This document shows, one piece after another, positions 52,774 to 63,785 of a stretch of DNA of 64,000 nt. Each line of letters begins with the position of its first letter. Position 1 is the first letter of the stretch. The position numbers and the translations under genes were made by a program. Below the pieces are notes generated by a model, which saw only the letters and a list, made by a program, of their open reading frames with translations, made no database searches and was not told the origin of the DNA. This DNA comes from Moringa oleifera (taxonomy: Eukaryota > Streptophyta > Magnoliopsida > Brassicales > Moringaceae). The stretch is from positions 682,001 through 746,000 of the forward strand of contig JAJFZO010000065.1 in assembly GCA_021397835.1 (NCBI GenBank). Reading direction: 5' to 3'.

Positions 52774-53215
52774 TTTTGCGATAACGAAATTTTGCAGTGA
52801 CAGGGAGAAACCGACGCTGACGAGCAGAGAAACCCTAAAACTGGCAAAAAGGGCTATCAAGCTAAGGGTTTTGATTTTGCGGACGCCATGTCAGCGGCTT
52901 GAGTTTCGACTTTTGAGGGTAGTTTTGTCAATTATCACAGAGGATATAAACGAGAAAACGACAGGAGTCAACTACTTACTGGCAATGGATGACGTATGCT
53001 ACAGCCTACAAGCCCGCAACCTCCTGTGCATGGCTCCGATGAAATGGCAGGCAAATGAACCACCACGTGCCCCATTTGAGTCACAGCACAGAGAGACACG
53101 CGGACTATATCATCTCTACAGCTGATTTTTCTGTCAAAGCAAATATCGTCATCGTTAGCTTCGGATTCGTCTTGGAGTACGTCCTGTGATATCTGTTTGT
53201 GTTCCAGAAAATTTC
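52774..53215. promoter_or_regulatory. Divergent promoter between CNX5 and a LEA-like gene, with a G-box
   Basis: Two genes diverge from this 440-base interval. CACGTG at 53064-53069 (context CCACGTGCCC) is a G-box/ABRE-type element about 150 bases before the LEA-like start codon. ACACGCGG at ~53,097 resembles an ABRE coupling element. No TATA box is obvious for CNX5, as is common for housekeeping genes. Confidence 0.45.
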
Positions 53216-53712
53216 ATGGGTGGCTATCTTTTCTCGCTCAGCAACCCATGGCGACTGTCGCTTATCAAGCCTCTGAGAGTCTTCGTCTGCACGCCCATCA
53301 AGGTAACACTTCTCTCTTCCTTCTGTCTTTCTTTCTGTTTATTAATCTGCCATGTATTTGCAGTTTTGCTTTTACTTCTTCATTCTTTATGATTCTTTTG
53401 AGTTATATATTATTCGGTAACGGATGATCATATATATTATAGTTTCAGAGATATAGCAAAGAAGGGAAGGCAAAGAGTAGCGGTCATGTGACGGAGGAGA
53501 GAGCTTCATCGACCGCCGATGAGTTCCAGAGAGTGGCAGAGGAGAAAGCCAGGGCGGCTGCTGAGCAGGGCGTCGCCAGCCAGAATGTTGAAAAGGCATA
53601 CGACGGTGCCGAAGAAGCTATTCATGGGGATTCTAAGATCGAATCTGTGATGAACAGGTACAAGGAGCATGAAGAGGGAGCTGACCATCGCAGGAGTGGA
53701 GATGATCACTAA
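53216..53712 (+). CDS. Small LEA-like protein, unrecognised family
   Basis: Two exons, 53216-53302 and 53449-53712, encode 116 aa; the junction is phase 0 (GTAACA donor, TTTCAG acceptor). The start at 53216 is the ATG in the frame that splices openly; another ATG at 53248 (MATVAYQAS) runs into a stop after splicing. The N-terminus MGGYLFSLSNPWRLSLIKPL is basic and Ser-rich, possibly an organelle presequence. The rest is hydrophilic and rich in Glu, Ala, Lys and Asp: TADEFQRVAEEKARAAAEQG, VEKAYDGAEEAIHGDSKIES and a His/Asp-rich end. This composition is typical of LEA-type or intrinsically disordered stress proteins. I do not know a specific family. An ABRE-like G-box upstream and an 18-bp palindrome with CATGCATG (RY-type motif) at 53,783-53,800 fit seed or ABA control, but that is inference. 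Confidence 0.65.
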
Positions 53713-56286
53713 AATATATATGTTCTTCACCATAAGTCAAAATGCCATGATTTTAATGATATACATATATATATATATACAAACACATGCATGCATGTGT
53801 AAGAGCTTGTGTACTCTGAGAGTTCCCCATGTGATCAAATAATTAGGGAAACTACATTTGCTTTCCATGAGGATCGATCTCATGAATGAATCCAATAGAT
53901 TCATTTCAGTTTTGTGTAATTATATCTTTAATTCCAAGTTCTCCTAAAGTTTCAACACAGATTAATTTGTCTCAAAATTTTAATAAAATTATTAAATAGT
54001 TTCAATTGATAATAAATGAGAAACTCTTACTAAAAGCCATTCCCAATTTATATCACATACTCAAGTAATCAAATTAAATATGAATCATGTTGAAAAAAAA
54101 TCATAAATGAATTTATGTACACTGTTTTTTATTTTTATTACATCAAATGTTTATTGGGGTGTGAGTTAAAACCACGATTAATTATTTTTATTTTATTTGT
54201 AATATTTTATTTTACAAACAATTTTATTTTACCAAATTGGGTTCAGCTGCTTTCTTCATCTTCCTTGTGGTTAGTACGGTCGTAGCTTGGATTCATTCCT
54301 TGATTTTTGTCAAAGGCCGGACTGATGTGAAGCGATAAAAACATCTGGGCCCAAGAAAGCCCAGTATTTTCCACTGTAATACGAAGTCGTTTTCTGGGAA
54401 CGGCTGTAACAGGAGGCAACCTGCAAGTCATATGATCTCCTCCTAAAACCCTGCTGCTCCCGATCGCCGTGTGCAGAGATATCGGACAACAGGAGGTACA
54501 ATTTATTAATTTGAAGTTCTTATCTACTTTCTCTTTCTTTTGAGCCTAAGAAAGAATCGAGCTTTTTTTATTACGTTCTTCATCTCCTACACTATTTGCT
54601 TTTTATATGTGTTTTGTTTTGTATTGATTTTTATTTCCCGAGCTTAAAACAAGTGATTCCAGAAGTTTCCTCGCTGCCCACTTGGCCTGAGATTCCAAAT
54701 GGAGTGGTGAGGACTGTACCGATCACTTGCCCTATCAGTTCGACTGGACTGCCGCTGGTAAATTAAGCAACGCTTCGAGGAGGCCTTTTAGCAGCCGTTC
54801 TCTTACATGTAAAACTACCTGAAAGAAGAGATCTCATTCTGATTGTAGGTGCTATGGAAGAAATCTAATTAGTCTTTCATCCCTTCTCCTTTCTTCTGTG
54901 CCCGCCGGATTGGGTGCTGTCTTCCCACTAAAAACGAGTCTAGTTAGACCTTTCCTAATCCTATCAAAAAGAAGCAAACAAAGATTCATTTCTGCTGGTT
55001 GAATGTGGTCTTCTATAAGCTGAAAATTATCATGTTCATGCTTTTTTTTTTCTTTGGGACTTTGTGATTTTAGAGATGAGTTTTGAAGTTTGTATCTTAT
55101 GTTCTCTTGCATGATTAGTGCTTTAAGCCTCTGAAAATTTCTGTAGTTGTGTTCTTTTGCAGGGGATCCTTCTCTCCTTTAGTTGGTGAAAAATAGTGGA
55201 TTCGGAAATTAAATTACTATATTCAAATGAAAATAATAATGAACATAATTGAAATGAGAAAATAAACCAAAGCACTGAAAAAGAAGAGTTGGGGTTATGC
55301 TTTGTTTCTCAAGTCTGAAGCAAGTCCAACAGTTAAAGGGAAGAGGGATTTTAGTTGGTTGGTAGAAACCTGATACTTTAGAAAGGGATGGGTTTAAAAT
55401 CAATGACTGGGAAAGGGGAAATCAACTGCCAAAGTACCTTTTTCTTCTTTTTTTTTTTTTTCTCTTTCTACCTGCAGTTTACCACCTTATTCATCTGTCA
55501 TTGATCATTAGCATGTGTGTCTCCTTCTTCAGCCTCTATATCTCTCAAATTAAAACTTCAGTTTGATATATCTTTTTAATCATATATACCTGACTATATA
55601 ATTTCTGTTTGATGGTTGGGTGTGATTTGCTTGTGAATGGACTGTTGTGGAGCTGTACTGCAGTGGAACCTTGTAATTTCTTGTTGTTTTATGTTTTCCT
55701 TCCCTTCCCCTTTCCATTGGATGCTGGTTTTACTGTGTGAGGAACAGTGAAGTGATGGAGGGAGCCATGGGTGGTGTCAACTAGGTACCCGGTGGTTGCC
55801 AAGGTGGGTGATGGCAGTCAGGCTGTAGTGTGGCCATTTAGCTGGTTAGTGGAGGTGGCTGTGGCAGATGGGATTGCCATGGCAAGTTTCATTATATTGG
55901 TTTGGCTTTGGACCCTTCTGTATTTGGTTCAGTCTTGTTTTGTTTGTGGTTAGGTAGGTTACTCGATTGGCTTTAGGTTTTGAACTTATTACGAGCTCTA
56001 GTTTGGCTTCATATCTTGTTAATTATGTCTCAGTGTCAGTTATCTGATTTGTGATTATGATGGTAAATAAAAAATAATAATTATTAAAAAAGAGAAAATT
56101 TATCGGAAGAAACACCATATCCAGATTCATGCATATGCTTCAGATAGACACATAGAAAACCAAATCTATGTCATTCTTATGTATTCTTTTGTTCTTCATT
56201 CATTCAATTTTCTCTTGATCCGTAGCTTTTCAACGAAGGTTATCGCTTGATGTGATTTTAGGGACTATTAATTGAACAAAGACGAA
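53713..56286. other. Spacer and non-coding leader of the mitochondrial L30 gene
   Basis: 3' UTR of the LEA-like gene, then AT-rich DNA to ~54,240. TGGGCCC and GCCCAG at ~54,345-54,362 are site II-type motifs. Bases 54,432-55,260 are homologous to the leader of the ATCase gene (44,842-45,320) and probably contain the first, non-coding exon of the L30 gene. Bases 55,400-56,250 hold no recognisable gene. Confidence 0.45.
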
Positions 56287-56723
56287 ATGAATGCTTTTAA
56301 AGCTTTCAAAGCTCATGTTCCAATTGAATGGAGCCCGAACCTATATATAACCCTTGTGAGAGGCATTCCAGGAACCAGGAGGCTTCACAGGCGCACCTTA
56401 GAGGCACTACGACTTCGCAAATGCAACCGCACTGTTATGCGGTGGAACACGCCCACAGTTAGAGGAATGCTTCAACAGGTCTCAGATTCAGTTTCTGTTT
56501 TGCTTGGGCTTGTTTGTTTTCTTTCATTTTTCCAATGTGAAGCCTTTCTAAACTTATATGATTCATGACATTACATGTCCAGGTTAAAAGGTTGGTGGTT
56601 ATTGAGACAGAAGAAATGTATAAGGCTCGCAAACAAGCAAAGGCCAACCACCAAGCTTTACGCCCCCCTTTGGTTGTTAGTCATCTCCCAGGTCCTGCGA
56701 CAGATTCTTCCAAGCAATCTTAG
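56287..56723 (+). CDS. Mitochondrial large-subunit ribosomal protein uL30-like
   Basis: Two exons, 56287-56478 and 56583-56723, encode 110 aa. The start MNAFKAFKAHVPIEWSPNLY leads into ITLVRGIPGTRRLHRRTLEA, then LRLRKCNRTVMRWNTPTVRG and, over the exon junction, MLQQVKRLVVIETEEMYKAR. The TLxRS/RGxxGTxxxxxxTLxxLRLRK(x)N pattern is that of bacterial-type L30, embedded in the longer plant mitochondrial form. It lacks a classical presequence, like its homologues. It works in the large subunit of the mitochondrial ribosome, as does the bL31-like protein 14 kb upstream. The tail GPATDSSKQS is not conserved. From memory the Arabidopsis copies of both (At5g55125 and At5g55140) are neighbours too. Confidence 0.9.
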
Positions 56724-58262
56724 AAATTTTTCACAGGCTAGCTCTTTCAACTTTGTTTCTTATGGATTCTTGTTCCATTCTAAACTTTTACTTTGTGTTA
56801 CTGTTGGAAACTATAATAAAGACTGTTTTTAGTGTGACTGACAATTCTAGTGTCACAAGAGCTTCTGATTTTCAGCCATAATATTTCTTCCGGCACATAT
56901 ATCTTTGGGTAGGTGTTCATGGATTTTAGTTCACTAACCTACACTTTTCATTTTTGGTTCATCTTTTCTGGATCCTTAAAGGTTAGATATGCAGGCATCA
57001 CTGCTTCATGGGGAACTTATCCTATATGCATGTGCTTATTTGTTTTTCTGGATTGAAATGAGATGAGTTATTTTTAATTAAATTTTAAAGCATTAAGTTG
57101 TAAAATTTGAAATTGAGGGTGAAAGATCAGTGGTGACATTTGGGTTCCATTGCCTGTTAATATTCTCAAAATCTGTATGTAATGTCTGAATGGCAAAATA
57201 AGTGATTCTCCCTGTCTGGGGACAGAAAAAGACAACTTTGGTGAACATAAAACCTTTATTGTTCTTTGCTTTAAATAACATTGATCTGAAACGGATATAA
57301 AACATACTGTGCAAAAGTCATACACTTGCGGCCACACGAATGATGAATTCTTAGATGCAAAGCTGCGTTGGGGAATAGGTTGGATTTGAGACAGATACAT
57401 CACTATCCAACTTTTAATGTTGCCGCTTTGAATAACATTAGAATGGGTTTGCTTCTTTTCTCTACAGTGTTAAAAAAAGTGGTTTTTCAGCAGCAGTGAT
57501 TCATTAGATCTGCTCAACTGGTTTCAGCCTGATGGAAAATATTACCTCAATTAAGACCATCTTAAAGAAGGTAGTAGAAGATACCATCAATCACCCTGTG
57601 GTTACATGGCATCCTCTGTTTCACATACTCTGGAGACAGCAACATCATATATTTTTTACCTGCAATTCTTAGGTGTATTGCATTGCTTGACCATTCATGA
57701 TGTTTAGTTTTCATGCAGACACTAGAATATGTTTCTCTTTCTGTTAAATTCCAAGCTATGGATCCAAGTCTTTTGAGCATGGGCACCTGCTGAGATTGAC
57801 CAAAATCTTGAATTTTATTTTGTTCTTTTGGAAGATTATAAGACTTTGGTCTTGATTCATCCAGACAAGAAAAGAGAGCATTAATTCCTGCTTGATTTCT
57901 GTTTGTTCTGGCCATTTGTTGCACACTTGTAGCCATTAACTTCGCAAATTTGGCTCATGCTGCACCCGCAATTCAAGGGGAGCAGCATTATGAGAACTGT
58001 TAGATTTGGTATAATTCCCAGAAACCATGTCCTTCTAGTTCAGTCTTATTGTCGCCATCATGAACTGCAATTATGGACTTAAAAAAGGATTCTGGTTGAC
58101 AAAATCTAGCCATCTGGCCTTTTATTTTTTCTCTTTCTACTTATGAATTCTTACATGTTTATCTTGTTCTTTGACCAGACCATTTATTTCTCTATATCTT
58201 TGTCAGATAATGCAGGATTGATTCCAAAATTGGGTTTCATGAATGCCAAATCTGTTTCTTTT
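56724..58262. other. 3' flanks of the L30 and GH9 genes
   Basis: Convergent gene ends. Open stretches on the minus strand at 57,074-57,403 and 57,562-57,936 have no family match and carry no splice structure I can defend. They are probably chance frames or UTR. Confidence 0.4.
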
Positions 58263-60807
58263 TCATATAGAAGCAAACAAAGGTTTAGCTGTATAATCTT
58301 CAGTTTCCAGTCTATGCAATCTAGCAAAGACTCCAACAAGAGCTGCGGTATTATAGGTGCAGGCTTCAGTCTGCCTGTAATTCCCTCTTTGGTCCATGAA
58401 CTTGTCCTTTCGGTCAGGCCCACCAACCAGGGCCCCCACCAGAACATTAGGGTTAGGTTGGCTTCTTCTGTACCAATTATCATACCCCTGGGTGCACCCA
58501 ATGAAGCCTTTGTTCACTCTAAATGATTCAATGGATGCAGCTCTATGGTGCACCCTCTGAGGGTACCTGGACCCATACCCAACCAAGTAGCTCATACCCA
58601 TCGGATTGGCTCCCAAGATGTAATCAACCTGTGATTTGACAAAGGCAAGGATCTGTTGCGGATCCAGTGTGCCACGATCGCATTTGAGGCGTTGATGTGT
58701 GGCTTCGAGATGATCAGAATAAACTGTGAGGAGAAACGCAGCTGTTGATACATACTGCATGTTATTCCATTCTCGGATGTACAATAAGCCTCCTGGGGTG
58801 CGTTGCACATTGGTCACGTTGTTTTGATTAAGGCTAGCACACAAGTAAAATTCAGCCTTTGAACGGTACTTCTCTAGTACCTCTCCATGTTCCTTGTGCC
58901 TTCCTTCCTCCAGTAACTGCATGAAATCGATTGATTTTGAGATTATAATATAATATAAACTCATATTTTTATTAAAAAAATCATAAGCGAAGGAAATTAA
59001 TAAACCGTACAGAAGACTTTATAAATAAAAAATGAAATGTTTGAATTTATTTTAACATCAAAAGCATGGGAATCATGCCGGGTTTCTCCATCGCTAGGAC
59101 ATTCTTACACATTGAAATAATATAAAAATTAGCAAGAATAATTAACAAATCAAACATTATAATAAAAATTATATCTTATTTATATATACACAACATATGG
59201 TAATAAAAAATCGGGGAAGCATGAGATCTGATACATTGTTGTGACACCTAAATTTTCTAGTCAGGCAAGCTTTCTACTAATCAAATCTTCTCAAATTCCA
59301 TAAGCAAAACAATTGAACATTCCATTGATGTTGCTTTCAACACAAGATTAACGCGCACGGACATTGCTTTCACTTGATAAACTCAGAGAAAGCTACAAAT
59401 TTTAAATCCTTTATCAAGTCATTTAGGCAGATTCAGTGCAGGCAGAGAGAGTTGAAGACTTGAGTTACCGTGGAGGCGATGAGCTGAAGGCCGGCGTACT
59501 TGACGTCCCAGCTGAACTCAGTGATGGCCCAGGTGATCCCACCGAAGTCGTGAGCCTTGTCCAAGGAGTAGAAGAGATAATAGTGGTTGTCGGTGGCCTT
59601 GTAGAGCCACAGAGCTGCCCATAACAACTCATCTTTGTACCCACTCACCGACGTATAGTGCCCTTTCGCCACCTTCACGCTTTCATCGTACTTCCCTCTG
59701 TACTTGTCACCGAACTCAAACAACTACAAAAACAAGCACCAACCCTTCTTCTAATTCCCCAATTCAAATTAATATTTGCGATCAAACCTAATTGATTTTA
59801 TTAGTTAAAGCATTTAAAGTAGTAAGAGACAGTCTGTGTTGTTTAGGTGAACAGAACAGTGATGTGTCCCAAACAGAACAGCTTCATTATTTTAGTTACC
59901 TGTTGTGCATGGTGTAATAGCAGAAGAGAGTAATGTGGGTTTGTTTTCCTAAACACGATGGAGGCTGCGGCCATGGCTGCAGCTGTTTCTCCGGCGATGT
60001 CGGATCCTGGGTTGTTTTCGTCGACCTTGTAAGCTCGGCGTGACGTCGTCATGTCTTCCGGCCGTTGCCAACAGTAGTGATCTGTGTCACCATCACCCAC
60101 CTGGAAATGATTAGGCCTCTCAAATCATGAATCATCCTAAAAGTCGAAGACTTAGACAAAATAACAAACAGGCACTTGTCTGACGGGTTCCTCCCCTTTC
60201 AAGGTGGCGCGTGAAGTCAGCATGCCTTATTTCTTTCCGTTTTGTAATTGGGCGAAAGAGAGAGCTTTTTGAGATGAAGGAATGATCAGTACCTCGGCCC
60301 ATAAGACGTTTGGGTGAGAATGAGCTTTGATGAAATAATCGGTGCCCCACTTGATGGCTTCTAGTGCATGATTATACTCGCCCGCGTCGGCGATATCTTG
60401 GCCGTATTCAATCACTCCCCATGAGAGCAATGTTATGGTGAATGCCATTGGCAGACCGAACTTCACGTTATCTCCGGCATCATAGTATCCGCCCACCAAG
60501 TCCACCTGCCAATCACATTAAACGTGAAGCTACATTTATATATACGAAGAATGCATATGCATGAAAGGCGGCGTACTCCTTGATCAAGGCCGTCGGTGAG
60601 GGCGGAGTGGTCGCGCCAACTGACTCTCTGGTTATAAGGCAAGCGGCCGGATCGTTGTGCTTCGAAGTAGAGGAAGCTTTTCGAGAGAGCGTCACGGTAA
60701 TCGAAGGATCGGCATAAAGGAAAGGTCATAAAGAAGAAGAAGAAGAAGAGAAGCACAAGCCATTGTCGAATAAACCTGTACCTTCGCTGTCTCACTTTCT
60801 TCTCCAT
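58263..60807 (-). CDS. Endo-1,4-beta-glucanase, GH9 class B (secreted)
   Basis: Five exons on the minus strand: 60807-60577, 60505-60293, 60100-59900, 59723-59469 and 58916-58263. They total 1554 nt and encode 517 aa. After a basic start, a Leu/Phe-rich segment ([19 protein letters not shown]) is the signal peptide, so the mature protein is secreted without a membrane anchor or CBM49 tail (class B). The mature part begins [20 protein letters not shown]. The catalytic Asp pair is in [13 protein letters not shown]. The His motif is VHHRAAS, and the C-terminal acid Glu is in [16 protein letters not shown]. Such enzymes loosen or remodel cellulose and xyloglucan in the wall during growth, abscission or ripening. 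TATAAATA on the minus strand at 60,889-60,896 and a GA/CT repeat leader (60,814-60,860) mark the promoter. Confidence 0.96.
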
Positions 60808-60813
60808 TTGGGT

Positions 60814-60864
<51 letters not shown>

Positions 60865-60896
60865 TCTCTGATGATATGGGCATGAGCTTATTTATA
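60814..60896 (-). promoter_or_regulatory. TATA box and (GA)n leader of the GH9 gene
   Basis: On the minus strand TATAAATA (60,896-60,889) lies about 82 bases upstream of the start codon. It is followed by a GA-rich microsatellite of about 45 bases that should be in the 5' UTR. Confidence 0.65.
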
Positions 60897-61630
60897 CGAG
60901 CCTAATTATGTTAGTTCATTAAATTAATTATTTTTAATCATTATTTCTCTAACTGACACCTTTTGAAAATGGGAACTAAACAAGATATTCCAAAATTTCA
61001 AGGAACTTAAACGTTGAAGGAGTTACAGTCAAAAGCTTAAAATAATTTTTGGAAGGAGAAGATGCAGAATACTCTGATTGGCTAACGTGTCAGCGAAAAG
61101 GCAGGGGCTAACTAGGCAGATCCGCGATGAGTTTACTGTTACTTAAGGCGTTTAAGTCCTCTGGCAATTTCCAAGAGGAAACCTGCTTATACCGTGCAGG
61201 CCCATTTGTGGACCTATGGTATCGAGCACGGTGGACCTCTGAATCTGTTTTATGAACATGCAATATCAGGTGGTGGTGTGCTGCATCAAATCGAATGAAA
61301 TTGTCGGTGCCAGGATTCTGAGACTAGAGACATCATTTCTGTGGGTTCAATCTGTTTTGGGTGGCGCATAGTTTGGTGGGCATTAATTGTTGAAATCCCA
61401 CTTGAATTTAGCATATTTAGATGCCCATTAAGGGTGCAGCGTGTTCTTGGTTTATATTGGCCAAGATCAATAAGGGTATTTCAAAATCATCAATTTTTGG
61501 CCACTACTCCTTACCCAAATCTGAACTTGAGAAATTATCAGCTTCCTGTTTGTGTTTGTGCAAGCAATGAGCATGAATCAGTGAAGCCAGTGAGGGTAAA
61601 GGCTCATACCCATTTGGATCAAATTCCATT
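60897..61630. other. GH9 promoter and downstream flank of the DUF295 gene
   Basis: No coding evidence. A 106-codon open stretch at 61,341-61,661 overlaps the end of the DUF295 gene on the opposite strand and has no recognisable similarity. Confidence 0.4.
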
Positions 61631-62623
61631 TTATATAGCAGGCTTGATCCAAAGAAATTGAGATCTCCAAATCCTGGACTGGTAAAGCTTCTTGATGAGC
61701 TTAGTCTCCGAATCACATACACTCAAACAAGTAAACCCATCACCACTTTTTCCTCCTTGGTCATCAATGAAGTATATGCAGTTAGCTCCTGTTGATGACA
61801 TTGCAGAGCCAAGGCGACCTAAAAACAGGTTTTGTTCCTTCAAGCTGTCTGATTGGCTCCACTCTTTAGAATCCAAGTCTAACTTGTAAACTTCAAAAGA
61901 TTTAGTGAGAGACCCATCATCTTGCCAATCCAATTTTCTTGAAACCAACAAGAAATCCCCAAAAAATGACTCCATCAAGTACTTAAGCCCTGGCTCACGT
62001 TTGAAAGAGCTAACCAGAGGGATAGCTCTTGGGTTGGGGTTAAGCTCACAATAAAGAACATCTCCATATTCGTTCATCGCATAGAATTGGCCTTTGTAGA
62101 ACATAATGTCATGAAAAGGATGTCCTTGAGAATCCAAATATGTCCATTTCGGATCTTCCGGTCTACAATAGGCTAGTCTACGATCAACACTGAATATGAC
62201 AAGAACCAGGCAACCAGAGTCTAATGGCGTTGTTGATATTACGGCCCTCTTTATGAACTCTTCCACAATCGTGACGATGGAGAAGTATTCTTGGAGTTGA
62301 GGATACTCAAAGTTACTAATTCTGGGGAGTAGGATTTGGGTTCTTGATAAAGGGTTCAATAGGTGAATCTCATGAGGCCAAGCAAGGCTTATTACGAGCA
62401 GCCAGCCATTAGTACAGCCGCAAATCCAATGCCCTCGGACCTCGGGTAGAGAGAGCCTTTTTGTTTCTTGCTTTGTGATATCACACAGAACCATCGCATC
62501 GTATTCGCTGCCATCGCCAGAAATCAAAAGTGAAGGTATTGAATTACAGCCGTCTTTAAGATTGTTGAAGTTCGCTTCTAGAAGTCCTTGTGGCAAACAG
62601 GACCAAGAAGAAGAGTCTTCCAT
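61631..62623 (-). CDS. DUF295 (KIB-type beta-propeller) protein, F-box-like
   Basis: An intronless gene of 330 aa with ATG at 62623. The region ~SSWSCLPQGLLEANFNNL at the N-terminus resembles the first helix of an F-box (W..LP.DLL..I...L), but the rest of an F-box is missing: the next residues go straight to LLISGDGSEYDAMVLCDI. The remainder fits the DUF295/KIB1-4 propeller: GHWICGCTNGWLLVIS, HEIHLLNPLSRTQILLPRI, YCRPEDPKWTYL, HDIMFYKGQFYAMNEYGDVL, YLMESFFGDFLLVSR, FEVYKLDLDSKEW, LFLGRLGSAMSSTGANCIYF, and a variable end. Relatives with a full F-box are SCF subunits; from memory At5g55150 is such a gene in the syntenic Arabidopsis position. Whether this one still binds SKP1 is uncertain. Confidence 0.88.
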   Translation of the reverse strand: MEDSSSWSCLPQGLLEANFNNLKDGCNSIPSLLISGDGSEYDAMVLCDITKQETKRLSLPEVRGHWICGCTNGWLLVISLAWPHEIHLLNPLSRTQILLPRISNFEYPQLQEYFSIVTIVEEFIKRAVISTTPLDSGCLVLVIFSVDRRLAYCRPEDPKWTYLDSQGHPFHDIMFYKGQFYAMNEYGDVLYCELNPNPRAIPLVSSFKREPGLKYLMESFFGDFLLVSRKLDWQDDGSLTKSFEVYKLDLDSKEWSQSDSLKEQNLFLGRLGSAMSSTGANCIYFIDDQGGKSGDGFTCLSVCDSETKLIKKLYQSRIWRSQFLWIKPAI

Positions 62624-63785
62624 GGAGATAGCAGTCAAGATCAAAGTGTGGCTAGAAAAAAAGACAAACAAGATAAGTGTATGTGCATGAATGCAGAGAG
62701 AGAAAAGGGGGGGGGGGGGAGAGAGAGAGTACTTACTTTGGTAATTAATTCTTGTTCTTGGTTTTATTTCCTTCTTCCTCGATTCTTAGTTCCTCCTCAG
62801 GTCTCTTCGTGAAGTCTCCTCCAGTGGGTGACTACAGGTTGAATATTGTGTAGGAAATGATGATTCTAAACATTACAGTAATGATGTGTGTCCATAGCAA
62901 ATATTCTTCACTTCTTTCTAGTTTATCGATGAAACTTGCTCTATTTCACAATTTAAACTCATAGGCTTCTACAATTATAAAACTTTAATCTTGTAATACC
63001 CAATCCAACCACAGTTATTTACATGTGTATGCATACATATACCATTAACCCTCATCTTGTTCCACTTTTCATATCAGTATCTTAATATTTAAATTGGAAG
63101 AATCTTTGAGGATACTTTATAACAGGTCCTATGAGAAGCATTTCATCACACAATAAGACCCGTCCAGCCAGAGACTTTCCTACCAAACTTATCTATCATA
63201 TGAATCAACCCAGTGGTCATTGTGATCCTGGACAGTAACTAATGAGATCAATAGAGTCTGAGCAAAAGACATCCTTAGCTACACAGCTGCACTATACTTT
63301 CTCCCCATGGTCCCTTCTGCACAGAAAAACAATGACAAAGCCTCAACTGATAATTTTTGCCCATCCATACTCCACTTGAATTTTTGGTCTCTACCCAAGT
63401 ATAAGCAAGAAGAAGCTTGGATAAAATCATCTGTTTAGTAATATTTATTTCTCTTTTCTTCAATATTAGAAAAGAAAACAGACAGATTCATGCCCCAAGA
63501 TCCCGGTTCAGGCAAAAATTACTCTGACCAGATAAAATCTCAGGAACATAACAAACCAGGAAGAGAGAAATTCCACACCACATAATTTACCATTGACAAG
63601 TAGCACAAGAAACAAAGATCTTAAGGATTTGCAGCGCTATGCACCACACTACTGCAGGCACTATCTTAGACTTGCTATCTAAGCACCATACATATCAGAG
63701 ATTAGTCTCTCAAAGTTCCTAAAGCCACTGAGTATTAACCATTAATACCTCCATCCTACCACATTAAACCTACCAAACCTACTAG
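62624..63785. other. DUF295 promoter and SUMO 3' flank
   Basis: A G-run and (GA)n stand at 62,705-62,730 just upstream of the DUF295 start codon. The remainder has no recognisable gene; the part near 63,785 is SUMO 3' UTR. Confidence 0.45.

Noticed and set aside
53248..53302. Start of a protein at MATVAYQASESLRLHAHQ
   Set aside because: Spliced to any acceptor near 53,440-53,455 this frame meets a stop at once; the frame from ATG 53216 stays open to 53,712.
57074..57936. Two minus-strand open stretches between L30 and GH9
   Set aside because: They lack conserved residues and splice structure and lie in the 3' flank of both genes.
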